A stretch of 20,031 nt of DNA from Ruminococcaceae bacterium UBA4871 (GCA_002399445.1 DHDR01000022.1:87211-107241); one strand, 5' to 3'. Positions 7,265-15,617 are shown, counted from the first letter of the stretch. Numbers and translations: made by a program. Notes: generated by a model from the sequence alone, not told the origin.

Positions 7265-8110
7265 TCATGTATGATTGGAAATCTTTTGACGCGAGGCAGC
7301 TCGATATTCGGATGGACTGCAGCCTTTCAGTTTATGAAATGCTTTGGAGAAAGCAAGAGGATCTGAGTATCCGCAGGAATGTGCAATCTGTCCTACGGGC
7401 AGTTGTGAATTGCACAACAGTTTTGTTGCCTGGTCAATTCTTAGATGAATCAAAAAACCACGAGGTGAGGTGTGCAGATAGCGTTGAAATAATGATGTCA
7501 GGTAACAGCGGTTTAGACCAACGTATTCTGCAAGTTCCGAGATGGAAATGCTGTTTTGACAGTTTCGCCGCATATATTCCACTGCTTTTGTCACATAAAC
7601 GTTTCCTGTCTTTTGAACGCTTTTCTCCTGATGATAGGGGAGCGCGGCAGCAGAAGCAAGCAGAGCAAACCAACGATAGAGAAGACTTTGCAGATAGAAT
7701 TCATCACTGTAGGAAAGCTTTGTGTGTTTAACCATTTGATGCAGACAGTCTAACAGTTCATCCATCTTTCCGCAGCAAAAAATGCGTTCAGTTTTTGAAA
7801 GACCAATATGAGCGAGAGTGGTTTTAACAGCAGTTCCGCTGAAAGCAATCCAAATACAATGACATGGGTCACTCAAATTTGCCTGACCAAAAGTCACTTC
7901 TCCAGGCCAAACCAGAAACCCATGCTGTGGTCCAACTGAATAGTTTTTTTGATTCGCTTGAAAAATAGCATGGCCGGAAACACAATAATATAGCATATAA
8001 TATTGGCGGACGGCAGGGCCGAAAGTGTGCCCGGGAGAACAGAAACGTTCCCCACAGAAGAGCAGGGACAAATCTTCGGCGGATGAGACGTTCATGGATT
8101 GAGCGTGCAT
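7265..8110 (-). CDS. AraC-family transcriptional regulator
   Basis: DNA-binding regulator of 281 residues with an N-terminal cupin-like sensor (about 1-130) and a C-terminal pair of helix-turn-helix units (about 185-275). The first contains ISISELAEYVGLNRCYLTSLF and the second PVGQIAHSCGYSDPLAFSKAF, followed by the usual KLKGCSPSEYR ending. The ATG at 8110 is chosen because GAAGAAGGAAAA lies just upstream; a longer frame to 8179 would overrun the predicted promoter. It is divergent from a D-lactate dehydrogenase-like gene with facing promoters in a 177-base intergenic region, which makes that gene and its own promoter the likely targets. The ligand is unknown. Confidence 0.92.
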   Translation of the reverse strand: MHAQSMNVSSAEDLSLLFCGERFCSPGHTFGPAVRQYYMLYYCVSGHAIFQANQKNYSVGPQHGFLVWPGEVTFGQANLSDPCHCIWIAFSGTAVKTTLAHIGLSKTERIFCCGKMDELLDCLHQMVKHTKLSYSDEFYLQSLLYRWFALLASAAALPYHQEKSVQKTGNVYVTKAVEYMRRNCQNSISISELAEYVGLNRCYLTSLFQRYLHTSPRGFLIHLRIDQATKLLCNSQLPVGQIAHSCGYSDPLAFSKAFHKLKGCSPSEYRAASRQKISNHT

Positions 8111-8136
8111 AGTTTTTCCTTCTTCGCTTGTTCGCA

Positions 8137-8225
8137 AATTCGCTTTTACAGTATAGCATATTTTCTGCCCTTTTCTCAACCCCCTAATAGTTGCTGATAT
8201 TGATTTTTTTGATAATTCGCTTATA
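8137..8225. promoter_or_regulatory. Direct repeat pair, candidate AraC-type operator
   Basis: AATTCGCTTTTA (8137-8148) and AATTCGCTTATA (8214-8225) match at 11 of 12 bases in the same orientation, starts 77 bases apart. The first lies at the start site of the regulator promoter; the second overlaps the -10 of the dehydrogenase promoter. Further TTCGC copies occur at about 8123 and 8131. Binding by the AraC-type protein is inference. Confidence 0.4.
8150..8179 (-). promoter_or_regulatory. Promoter of the AraC-type regulator
   Basis: On the minus strand TTGAGA (8174-8179) and TATACT (8150-8155) are separated by 18 bases, about 40 bases before the regulator start. Confidence 0.55.
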
Positions 8226-8227
8226 AT
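8200..8227 (+). promoter_or_regulatory. Promoter of the D-hydroxyacid dehydrogenase gene
   Basis: TTGATT (8200-8205) and a perfect TATAAT (8222-8227) with a 16-base spacer, 60 bases before the gene. Its -35 lies 20 bases from the -35 of the divergent regulator promoter. Confidence 0.6.
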
Positions 8228-8287
8228 AAAAATGTATAGTATTTATCAATGGGAAATACATGAAATTTGGCAAAGGGGATGGATATT

Positions 8288-9268
8288 ATGGCGATTACAG
8301 TTTATTCTTGCCGGCAGGACGAAATGAAATTTTTAAGCAAATTTTCAGATAAATACCATGTCGAACTCAACCGAACAGAAAAGCCGTTAACGGTCGAGAC
8401 AGCGGCATTGGCACGGGGATGCAGAACTATCAGCATCCTTACGACACCTGTTCAGTCAGATGTGCTGAATGCCCTGCATGCAAACGGAGTGGAGTATCTT
8501 TCTACCCGCACGATTGGCTATGACCATATTAATATTGCGTATGCAAAGAAGCTTGATATGCATGTGGGAAATATCTTTTATTCGCCAAACAGTGTGGCGG
8601 ATTATACGGTCATGCTGATTTTGATGGCAACTCGCCGCATGAAATCGATTCTCTGCCATGCTCTCGTTCAGAATTACTCTTTGCGGGGGATGCAGGGCCG
8701 TGAATTGCCGAACCTCACGGTTGGCATCATCGGTACCGGCCGGATTGGCCGGACAGTTATTGCACGGTTAACAGGTTTCGGCTGTCATATCCTTGCCTGT
8801 GACCTGCATGAGAGTGAAGAGGTAAAAGCCTTTGCAACTTATGTGGATTTGGATACACTTTTGCGGAAAAGTGATGTGGTAACACTACATATGCCGGCAA
8901 CTAAGGACAACTATCATATGATGAATCAAGAAAATTTTAATAAAATGAAAAAAGATGCCATACTGATTAATACTGGCAGAGGATCTCTTGTGGATACGGA
9001 TGCGTTGATTCATGCTTTGGAAGCGGGGTGTCTTGGCGGTGCGGCGTTGGATGTAATTGAAAACGAGACTGGACTTTATTATAAAGATTTACAGGATCAG
9101 CCGCTTGCTAATCGGAATCTGGCTCTGCTCAAATCTTTCCCGAATGTGATTGTCACACCGCATACCGCATTTTACACGGACCAGGCAGTCAGCGATATGG
9201 TCGAAAATTCCATACAGAGTTGTCTCGCTTATGAAAATGGAAGTCCAAACCCTTGGCAGATCATTTAG
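8288..9268 (+). CDS. D-2-hydroxyacid (D-lactate) dehydrogenase, VanH-like
   Basis: NADH-dependent reduction of a 2-keto acid, probably pyruvate to D-lactate. The 326-residue product has a Rossmann nucleotide-binding motif GTGRIG (149-154) and the catalytic triad R231 (INTGRGSLVD), E260 (IENETG) and H292 (TPHTAFYT). The spacing of these three equals that of R235/E264/H296 in lactobacillar D-lactate dehydrogenase. The segments YSPNSVADYTVMLILMA and VDTDALIHALEAG resemble the VanH subgroup. ATG 8288 is chosen, with AAAGGGGA about 8 bases upstream; an in-frame TTG at 8267 has none. No VanA-type ligase or VanX lies nearby, so a fermentative role is more likely than glycopeptide resistance. A divergent AraC-type gene probably controls it. 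Confidence 0.92.
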   Translation: MAITVYSCRQDEMKFLSKFSDKYHVELNRTEKPLTVETAALARGCRTISILTTPVQSDVLNALHANGVEYLSTRTIGYDHINIAYAKKLDMHVGNIFYSPNSVADYTVMLILMATRRMKSILCHALVQNYSLRGMQGRELPNLTVGIIGTGRIGRTVIARLTGFGCHILACDLHESEEVKAFATYVDLDTLLRKSDVVTLHMPATKDNYHMMNQENFNKMKKDAILINTGRGSLVDTDALIHALEAGCLGGAALDVIENETGLYYKDLQDQPLANRNLALLKSFPNVIVTPHTAFYTDQAVSDMVENSIQSCLAYENGSPNPWQII

Positions 9269-9304
9269 TTCATAAAATTTTAAAGTTTCAAAAATATGAA
9301 AATT

Positions 9305-9349
9305 AAAGAATCCGGAACACAGGTATGCTTTCCTTGTTCCGGATTCTTT
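9305..9349. terminator. Bidirectional terminator, perfect 15-bp stem
   Basis: AAAGAATCCGGAACA (9305-9319) is exactly complementary to 9335-9349, with a 15-base loop. T-rich tails occur on both strands (TTTTAAAGTTTTT on plus, TTTAATTTTC on minus). It separates the dehydrogenase gene from the convergent small gene that ends at 9358. Confidence 0.85.
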
Positions 9350-9357
9350 TAAAGTTT

Positions 9358-9513
9358 TTACATTAGCGTATTTTTCAAGTGTTCTCCAACTAGCATTAGC
9401 TCTCCGGGCGTGTCCACTACAACATCAGACTGTATTAAAAAATTCTGTACTGTTTCGGGCAGACTGTTAAAGTATGCGGTCATTCCGGCATCCTGCTGCC
9501 ACCAGTCAGGCAT
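9358..9513 (-). CDS. Small conserved-looking protein (51 residues)
   Basis: The product begins MPDWWQQDAGMTAYFNSLPE and ends GEHLKNTLM. The pattern of a tryptophan-rich start, YFNSLPxxVQ and a later helix ending in EHL resembles very short soluble proteins common in Clostridia, but I know no function. ATG 9513 is chosen because CGGGGAA lies about 5 bases upstream, 11 bases after the stop of the preceding gene. A longer frame from a TTG at 9552 would overlap that gene without a ribosome binding site. It is the last gene before the terminator at 9305-9349. Confidence 0.6.
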   Translation of the reverse strand: MPDWWQQDAGMTAYFNSLPETVQNFLIQSDVVVDTPGELMLVGEHLKNTLM

Positions 9514-9524
9514 CTGTTCCCCGT

Positions 9525-9833
9525 TCAATGGTAAAAACGGGGCGGTGGACAACGATGCAGCGCATTGTCAGAGTCTTCATCTTTGTCCGAATGTTTTTCT
9601 GCGGAGCGGCGTGCTTTTTCAGCAGAGCGGTCCGCACTGACATCTGCATTGGCATGTGTTTGCCCGGCACTAAGCGGCCCGCCTTCATAAGAAATATCGG
9701 CACTGTTTGTGCCAGCCAAAGAATCTTCGTAACTTATATCCGGAATGTGGCAGTAACGGTCATTGGCCTTTTCAAAATCACTAATCGGCCGGTCCGAAAA
9801 ACGGCGGCTGTTTTTATTGGGTTTTTGCTGCAT
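9525..9833 (-). CDS. Small hydrophilic, probably disordered protein
   Basis: A 102-residue product dominated by polar and charged residues, with a short internal repeat (DISYED and ADISYEG) and an Ala/Asp/Glu/Lys-rich stretch (SAEKARRSAEKHSDKDEDSD). No membrane or catalytic motif is visible, and low complexity makes homology hard to judge. ATG 9833 has a good ribosome binding site (GAGGTGA, about 5 bases upstream) that the longer start at 9851 lacks. It lies 72 bases after the YihY/BrkB-type gene and 11 bases before the next small gene, so it probably belongs to the same minus-strand transcript. Confidence 0.6.
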   Translation of the reverse strand: MQQKPNKNSRRFSDRPISDFEKANDRYCHIPDISYEDSLAGTNSADISYEGGPLSAGQTHANADVSADRSAEKARRSAEKHSDKDEDSDNALHRCPPPRFYH

Positions 9834-9905
9834 AAAAATCACCTCATACATAAGTTGCCCTTTATATGAGGAAAGTTACCTATCATTTTTTGGAGATTTA
9901 AATTT

Positions 9906-10865
9906 TTACTTTTTATGAAATTGTTTCCGACTGGATTTGAATTTTTTAGAATTTGAAAATTTCCAACCGCAGATCCAAATGTACTTCCATTGTGGAACTG
10001 TTATTTTTTTGGCACACATTTCAGCACGCATTTCCAAGTAAATGCCATTTACTTCTGCGCCAATGATGAGAACAAAACCGCTTAAGTAGAGCCACAGCAG
10101 CAAAACGATAGCTGCCCCGAGAGTCCCATACAGCAGAGAGTAATTGCTGACATTTTCCACATAAAAAGCATAGATCATAGAAAATGCCAGCCAAGAAAAC
10201 ATTGCCAGCAGAGTTCCGGGCAGTACACGTTTTGGGGAATGAATACGGCCTGGTACCAGATAATAAATGAAAAATAGTGAAACGAACAGGATTACCGCTA
10301 AAATAATAAACCTTAGCAGGTTCCAAACGTTAATGGTTGTATTGGTCAGATGCAGGACGGGCGATAGGAAATGAAGGGTCCTGCGGCCAACGTTAATCAG
10401 ACCAAGGGCAAAGAGAATACCAATGGTCATAAAAAGAGTTGCAAGAAAAACATTTAACTGCTGCCGAAGAGGGGATTTGGTCGATTTGTAACCGTAAGCA
10501 ATGCGGATATACCGCAGCACACAATTCATTGAACGCATGATAAAATAAAGCAGCAGCAAAATGCTGCCAGCGAGCAGAGAAGCATTTGTGGAATTGCTGT
10601 TTACTTTATTGATATGTTCCATATAACTGGAAATAATGTCCAAAACATCATTCGGGACAATTCCGCGCAGCATTTCCACAAAGAGAGGCGGCAGATTGAG
10701 CCATGTGAGCAGCATCGTAATGAGGATCAGCATGGGGAATAGAGAAAATAGAAAATAATAAGCAAGTGCAGCGGCAGAGCGGCCGATGTCATGTGTCCAG
10801 AAGCGCTTGACCAGCCGGACAAAAATAGGCTGTTCCGTATAGGGGAGTGCAAGATTTTCTTTCAC
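9906..10865 (-). CDS. YihY/virulence factor BrkB family membrane protein
   Basis: Integral membrane protein of 319 residues, formerly misnamed ribonuclease BN. Family hallmarks visible are DIGRSAAALAYYFLFSLFPM near the N-terminus, the first long hydrophobic segment, then about five more, ending with SLLYGTLGAAIVLLLWLYLSGF and IGAEVN. The C-terminal tail is basic. The start is GTG 10865, preceded by AAGGAG about 8 bases away and 14 bases after the stop of the EamA-type gene, so the two are an operon. The longer open frame to 11000 overlaps the upstream gene and is rejected. The substrate or role of the family is not established. Confidence 0.9.
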   Translation of the reverse strand: MKENLALPYTEQPIFVRLVKRFWTHDIGRSAAALAYYFLFSLFPMLILITMLLTWLNLPPLFVEMLRGIVPNDVLDIISSYMEHINKVNSNSTNASLLAGSILLLLYFIMRSMNCVLRYIRIAYGYKSTKSPLRQQLNVFLATLFMTIGILFALGLINVGRRTLHFLSPVLHLTNTTINVWNLLRFIILAVILFVSLFFIYYLVPGRIHSPKRVLPGTLLAMFSWLAFSMIYAFYVENVSNYSLLYGTLGAAIVLLLWLYLSGFVLIIGAEVNGIYLEMRAEMCAKKITVPQWKYIWICGWKFSNSKKFKSSRKQFHKK

Positions 10866-10879
10866 ATGACCGTCTCCTT

Positions 10880-11845
10880 TTAGCTGTTCATTTCCTTTTT
10901 GGATGTATGTTTTGGGTGCTTCCCTACAGAGGATATGCCAGTATGATTCACGAGAATGATGCCGGCGCAGACGAGTACCAATGCTGCAGAAGTTTTCCAT
11001 CCAGAGAGAGATTCTTTCAGCATCAAAGCAGAAAGAAGCACACCAAAGACGGGCGTGAGAAAGTTAAAAACCGCCACTTTCCCAGCGGGAAATTTCTGCA
11101 GCAAAATTGTCCAAATAGTAAATGCCACGCTGGAAAGTGCAGCGAGGTATAAGAAAATCCCCCAAGAGGCCAAACCGGTGGGTGCCAAGTGGCCGCTGCC
11201 TAACAGACCGATGACGATCAGGACTAAACCGCCGGTAAAAAGCTGCCAACCGCTTGCACAGAAAGGCTCCACCGTTTTGGTGACACCTTTGCTGAGAATT
11301 GAGCCGACTGAAAACATCGCAGTGGCAATGAACATAAGGCCCTCTCCCTGAAAACTGAAACTGCCGCCAGCTCCGTTCAGATTGATCAGCACAACGCCGG
11401 TAAAACCAACAATACAGCCGACAGCTTTGCCTGCGGTTATGCTGTCATCTCCTCCAAAAAGGAAGTGTGCCAATATGACTGTGAGAAATGCACCGGTTCC
11501 CTGAATAATCGAGCCGCGTACCCCGGTTGTATTTGCAAGTCCAAGGTAGAAAAATAAATATTGTGCTGCCGTCAATATCAAACCGAGGCGAAGGACAGAA
11601 AAGCGGCTTCCCCGCGGCGGAAAGGGCAGCTTTCCGGTTCGGCAGGACTGAAAAAGAAGTACCAGCAGTCCGGCCAGCGAAAAACGCAGCCCGGCAAACA
11701 GAATTTGGGAGAACGGCCCTGTGATTTGAAAAGCTTTGTACCCGATTTTAATGAAAGGAAATGCGCTGCCCCATAGCAGGGTACACATCATTGCAGGCAG
11801 GACGGCGCCTGTAAGATATTTCAATTGCATAACTTTTTTTGGCAT
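10880..11845 (-). CDS. EamA/DMT-superfamily transporter
   Basis: Probable metabolite exporter or importer of the drug/metabolite transporter superfamily. The 321-residue product shows about ten hydrophobic segments in two repeated halves, each an EamA domain. Typical features are TLLWGSAFPFIKIGY in the first helix, LRFSLAGLLVLLF, and the second-half SSVAFTIWTILLQKFPA with a final LVLVCAGIILVNH. ATG 11845 has GAAAGGAA at a suitable distance; ATG 11830 is a weaker alternative. It is the first gene of a minus-strand unit with the YihY/BrkB-type gene. The substrate cannot be predicted. Confidence 0.92.
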   Translation of the reverse strand: MPKKVMQLKYLTGAVLPAMMCTLLWGSAFPFIKIGYKAFQITGPFSQILFAGLRFSLAGLLVLLFQSCRTGKLPFPPRGSRFSVLRLGLILTAAQYLFFYLGLANTTGVRGSIIQGTGAFLTVILAHFLFGGDDSITAGKAVGCIVGFTGVVLINLNGAGGSFSFQGEGLMFIATAMFSVGSILSKGVTKTVEPFCASGWQLFTGGLVLIVIGLLGSGHLAPTGLASWGIFLYLAALSSVAFTIWTILLQKFPAGKVAVFNFLTPVFGVLLSALMLKESLSGWKTSAALVLVCAGIILVNHTGISSVGKHPKHTSKKEMNS

Positions 11846-11894
11846 TTACAGAATTCCTTTCGAACAGTTTATTAAGATAGCACTGTTTTTTCAT

Positions 11895-11923
11895 ATTATA
11901 CAACAGAAAAGTGTCGGATTCCA
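11895..11923 (-). promoter_or_regulatory. Possible promoter of the EamA-type gene
   Basis: On the minus strand a perfect TATAAT (11895-11900) has a weak TGGAAT (11918-11923) at 17 bases. It lies about 50 bases upstream of the start. Confidence 0.4.
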
Positions 11924-12030
11924 GAATTGGGTCGAAAAGTTCCTATCCTTTTCGGTTAAGAGGAGACAGAAAAATGGTTAAAAGAAAATGCCTGTGAAAT
12001 ATTTGTCCATAAATATGAAACATTATGTGC

Positions 12031-12059
12031 TTGCATAAATTAAAAATCCGAACTAAGAT
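12031..12059 (+). promoter_or_regulatory. Promoter of the gal operon
   Basis: TTGCAT (12031-12036) and TAAGAT (12054-12059) with a 17-base spacer, about 70 bases before galK. No obvious operator palindrome was found around it. Confidence 0.5.
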
Positions 12060-12127
12060 AGGAATATGAAAAGGTTGCTTAAGAAGTAGATGAATTCCAA
12101 GATTGCCGAAAAGAGGGAGATACACGG

Positions 12128-13423
12128 ATGAAATTGTCGGAAGCAAAAAAAGAATTTCTTTTGGGAAATTCCAATGAGAAAATAAAACATATTTACGTTT
12201 GTGACTCCGAAACCTGCGAAACTGTGGCGCAGCGTTATGCGGATGCTGTGGACTGCTTTGCGTCATTGTATGGTGAAAATCGGGATGTTCATATTTTCAG
12301 TGCGCCCGGTCGTACTGAGATAGGCGGCAACCATACTGACCATCAGCACGGTCACGTGCTGGCAGCGGCAGTGAATTTGGATGTTATCGCTGTCGTTTCC
12401 CGCAATGATGATTACATAATTCGCATTAAGTCTCAGGGGTATCCGGAAGACATCGTGGATTTGACAGATCTTTCTGTCCATCAAGAAGAAGAAAACTGCA
12501 GCGGTGCAATTATCCGTGGTATTGCAAATCGCTTCATTGAAATGGGATATCCCGTTTCCGGATTTGATGCTTACACAACATCTCAGGTACTGAGCGGCAG
12601 CGGCCTTTCCAGCAGTGCTGCCTTTGAGGTGCTGGTTGGTACGGTCATCAATGCACTGTTTTGCGATGGCAAAGAGAGCGCTATGAAAATCGCCCAGATT
12701 GGCCAGTATGCGGAAAATGTTTATTTCGGAAAGCCAAGCGGCCTGATGGATCAGGCCGCAAGCAGCATTGGCGGTTTTGTCAGTATGGATTTTGAAAATC
12801 AGGATGCTCCCAAAGCACAGCAGGTGAACTTTGACCTCAATTCCTGCGGTTATGTGCTATGTATCATGGATACACACGCGGGCCATGAAAATCTTACGCC
12901 TGATTATGCCGCGATTCCGGAAGAAATGCATCAGGTGGCGGCATACTTTGGCAAGCGGGTACTTCGCGAAGTTCCGGAAGTGGCCTTTTACAGTAAAATA
13001 CCGGAACTCCGCAAAAAAGTCGGTGACCGTCCGATCCTGCGTGCCATGCATTTTTATGCGGATGATAAACGTGCGCAGGAGGAAGCATTTGCTCTTCGGC
13101 ACGGGAACTTTGAAAAATTCAAAGAACTGGTGCGTGACTCCGGTCATTCCTCTTTCATGTTCCTTCAAAATATTTATAGTGCAGAGCATTTTGATGAGCA
13201 GGCGGTTTCGATTGCTCTGGGGCTTATCGAACATTTTGCTTCTGAGTTGCCGAAGGACGCACTTGCATGGCGTGTACATGGCGGTGGATTTGCCGGTACT
13301 GTACAGGCATTTGTTCCGCAGAAGTATGCGGCGGATTTTGTTAAATCGATGGACGGATGGCTGGGAGAAGGCTCCTGCCATTTGCTGCGCATCCGTCCTG
13401 TTGGTGGAATACAGATGTTATGA
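12128..13423 (+). CDS. galK: Galactokinase
   Basis: ATP-dependent phosphorylation of alpha-D-galactose to galactose-1-phosphate, first committed step of the Leloir pathway. The 431-residue product is a GHMP kinase: the galactose-binding signature is present in variant form as GRTEIGGNHTDHQHG (61-75), the ATP loop as LSGSGLSSSAAF (about 155-166), and the C-terminal motif as WRVHGGGFAGTVQAF. It is about 50 residues longer than E. coli GalK, with an extra N-terminal segment, and the signature reads GGNHTDHQ where GEHTDY is classical; I believe this is a form typical of Clostridia. The start has GAGGGAGA just upstream. It leads the galK-galT-galE operon. Confidence 0.95.
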   Translation: MKLSEAKKEFLLGNSNEKIKHIYVCDSETCETVAQRYADAVDCFASLYGENRDVHIFSAPGRTEIGGNHTDHQHGHVLAAAVNLDVIAVVSRNDDYIIRIKSQGYPEDIVDLTDLSVHQEEENCSGAIIRGIANRFIEMGYPVSGFDAYTTSQVLSGSGLSSSAAFEVLVGTVINALFCDGKESAMKIAQIGQYAENVYFGKPSGLMDQAASSIGGFVSMDFENQDAPKAQQVNFDLNSCGYVLCIMDTHAGHENLTPDYAAIPEEMHQVAAYFGKRVLREVPEVAFYSKIPELRKKVGDRPILRAMHFYADDKRAQEEAFALRHGNFEKFKELVRDSGHSSFMFLQNIYSAEHFDEQAVSIALGLIEHFASELPKDALAWRVHGGGFAGTVQAFVPQKYAADFVKSMDGWLGEGSCHLLRIRPVGGIQML

Positions 13424-13474
13424 CCGGACACAATCCGGCGGTGGTCTGTAAAAATTGATAATAAACTGGAGAAG

Positions 13475-14464
13475 ATGAAATTGGCTGAATTAAGATGGAA
13501 CCCGTTTTTGCAGGACTGGCATATGATTGCAGGAAATCGGCAGAATCGTCCGCAGATGCCGAAGGACTACTGTCCGTTTTGCCCGAGCTTCGGTAATGTG
13601 CCGGATTATGAAGTCATGGAGTATGACAATGATTTTCCGGCGCTGACGCAGAATCCACCGGAGCCGGATGACGTTGCCACTGATTTTTTTAAGACAGCAC
13701 CCAATTATGGCAAGTGTGAAGTGATTCTTTACTCTCCGGGGCATCATACTTCTCTGACAGAACTTTCGGACAGCCATATGCGTAAATTGGTGGACCTGTG
13801 GTGTGAGCGCTTCAGCAAAATGGCAGAGGATGAGAAAATCAAGTATGTTTTCCCCTTTGAGAACCGCGGCGAAGCAGTTGGCACCACAATGCCGCATCCG
13901 CATGGTCAGATGTATGGCTATTCTTTTATTCCAAAGCGTATTCAAGTGGAGTCCGGCAGCGCAAAGGAATATTACGAAAAGAAGGGAAGCTGTCTGTTTT
14001 GCGATACGCTGAAAAATGAGCGAAAAGAAAATAAACGCATCATTTTCCAAAACGATGCCTTTACTGTGTATTTGCCGTTTTATGCGGATTACCCTTACGG
14101 TGTCTATATTATGGCGAACCGCCATATCCCTTATATCACCGATTTGACAGATGCGGAAAAAGACAGCCTTGGCATAACTATCCGTGATACGGTTGGCACG
14201 CTGGATTCCCTCTTTGATTACCGTTTTCCATACATGATGTGTATGTACAGTGCACCGGTCAACAGCGGTGATTACAGCCGCTTCTTTCATTATCACATCA
14301 AGTTTTTCCCGCCTATGCGCAGTGCAAAAAAACAGAAATTCAACGCTTCTAGTGAAACAGGTGCTTGGGCAAACTGTAATCCGACCTGCCCGGAAAAAAC
14401 AAGTGCGGAACTGCGTGATGCCTATCAGAAATATTTAAAAAACCGACCGGCTCAAAATCAGTAA
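13475..14464 (+). CDS. galT: Galactose-1-phosphate uridylyltransferase
   Basis: Transfers UMP from UDP-glucose to galactose-1-phosphate, giving UDP-galactose and glucose-1-phosphate. The 329-residue product is a class I (HIT-superfamily) GalT: the active-site motif HPHGQ lies at 141-145, H143 being the probable nucleophile by analogy with E. coli H166. Zinc-binding type cysteines C33 and C36 are in YCPFCPSF, and a second CxxC-like site is in GSCLFCD. The nucleotide-binding segment PFENRGEAVGTTMP precedes the active site. ATG 13475 has GGAG just upstream. It starts 51 bases after galK with no terminator between, so the two are co-transcribed. Confidence 0.95.
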   Translation: MKLAELRWNPFLQDWHMIAGNRQNRPQMPKDYCPFCPSFGNVPDYEVMEYDNDFPALTQNPPEPDDVATDFFKTAPNYGKCEVILYSPGHHTSLTELSDSHMRKLVDLWCERFSKMAEDEKIKYVFPFENRGEAVGTTMPHPHGQMYGYSFIPKRIQVESGSAKEYYEKKGSCLFCDTLKNERKENKRIIFQNDAFTVYLPFYADYPYGVYIMANRHIPYITDLTDAEKDSLGITIRDTVGTLDSLFDYRFPYMMCMYSAPVNSGDYSRFFHYHIKFFPPMRSAKKQKFNASSETGAWANCNPTCPEKTSAELRDAYQKYLKNRPAQNQ

Positions 14465-14567
14465 AATACTTGGAAAGCTTGACCCCGTCCATACTTCGGT
14501 GTATGATTGCATAGGTTCATTAGGCGATAATTGTGTGCCGGAATTTCGGCAGAAAGGACGCAAAAAC

Positions 14568-15578
14568 ATGAAAACAATTTTGGTAACCGGCGGAGCCGGA
14601 TTTATAGGCAGCCACACTTGTGTGGAATTGCTGAATCATCAATATAATGTCGTTGTTATGGATAATTTTGTAAATTCCAGCATGCGTGCGGTTGAAGCAA
14701 TCCGCACAATTACTGGGAAAGATTTTCCATTCTATGAGTGCGATATGCTTGATGAAGAAGCATTTGAAAAAGTATTTGCAGAAAATAAAATTGATGCCGT
14801 TATTCATTTTGCTGGTCTGAAAGCAGTAGGTGAAAGTGTACATAAACCGCTGGAGTATTACCACAATAATCTGACAGGTACACTGATTTTACTGAAATTA
14901 ATGCGCAAATATCATGTCCACCAGTTTGTGTTTAGTTCATCAGCAACTGTTTATGGCAGCAAGAATCCAGTTCCATTTCGTGAGGATATGCCGATTGGCG
15001 GAACAACCAATCCTTACGGGACAACAAAAGTTATGATTGAGCGTATTCTGCAGGATGTTTGTGTTGCAGATAAAGACATGAAAGTTGCGCTGCTGCGTTA
15101 CTTTAACCCAATCGGAGCGCATCCGTCCGGACTGATCGGAGAGAATCCGAATGGGATTCCAAACAATCTCATGCCTTATGTCGCCCGTGTGGCTGCCGGC
15201 ATTCTGCCCTGCCTTTCCGTTTACGGTGATGATTATGATACGCCGGACGGAACAGGCGTACGTGACTATATCCATGTTTGTGACCTTGCGAGCGGCCATA
15301 TCAGTGCGCTGGAAAAGCTTGATTCCATTACTGGCTGTGCCATTTATAACCTTGGTACTGGCAAGGGAAGCAGTGTTTTGGAGGTCGTACATGCTTTTGA
15401 AAAAGCCTCCGGTAAAAAAGTGAATTATAAGATTGCCCCGCGCCGAGCTGGTGACATTGCAACTTGTTATGCGGATGTTTCCAAAGCGAAAAAAGAACTG
15501 AACTGGGAAGCAAAATATACTCTGGACGATATGTGCCGCGATTCTTGGAACTTTATTCAGCACACAGAACAAAACTAG
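14568..15578 (+). CDS. galE: UDP-glucose 4-epimerase
   Basis: Interconverts UDP-galactose and UDP-glucose with bound NAD, closing the Leloir cycle and supplying UDP-galactose for surface polymers. The 336-residue product is an extended short-chain dehydrogenase: the NAD motif TGGAGFIGS is at 7-15, the catalytic Ser lies in FSSSATVYGS, and the YxxxK pair is Y150 and K154 in NPYGTTK, one position from E. coli Y149/K153. ATG 14568 is chosen with AAAGGA upstream; an in-frame GTG at 14499 adds 23 residues absent from the family. It is the third gene of the gal operon, 103 bases after galT; no strong terminator lies in that gap. Confidence 0.96.
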   Translation: MKTILVTGGAGFIGSHTCVELLNHQYNVVVMDNFVNSSMRAVEAIRTITGKDFPFYECDMLDEEAFEKVFAENKIDAVIHFAGLKAVGESVHKPLEYYHNNLTGTLILLKLMRKYHVHQFVFSSSATVYGSKNPVPFREDMPIGGTTNPYGTTKVMIERILQDVCVADKDMKVALLRYFNPIGAHPSGLIGENPNGIPNNLMPYVARVAAGILPCLSVYGDDYDTPDGTGVRDYIHVCDLASGHISALEKLDSITGCAIYNLGTGKGSSVLEVVHAFEKASGKKVNYKIAPRRAGDIATCYADVSKAKKELNWEAKYTLDDMCRDSWNFIQHTEQN

Positions 15579-15617
15579 ACCGATGAAGACTAACAAAAAT
15601 TCCCATATAAATTGGAA

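Noticed and set aside
8288..9268. Glycopeptide resistance cluster (VanH)
   Set aside because: No VanA/B-type ligase, VanX or two-component system lies within the window; a lone D-lactate dehydrogenase does not support resistance.
9358..9552. Programmed -1 frameshift joining the two small minus-strand frames at a TTTTT run
   Set aside because: The downstream frame has its own ATG at 9513 with CGGGGAA upstream, 11 bases after the first stop, so two adjacent genes explain it without recoding; the candidate slip site pairs poorly after slipping.
10866..11000. N-terminal extension of the YihY/BrkB-type protein by 45 residues
   Set aside because: It would lie within the coding region of the upstream transporter gene, and a GTG with a good AAGGAG site exists at 10865.
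14499..14567. N-terminal extension of GalE from GTG 14499
   Set aside because: The family starts directly before the TGGAGFIG motif, and ATG 14568 has a proper ribosome binding site.
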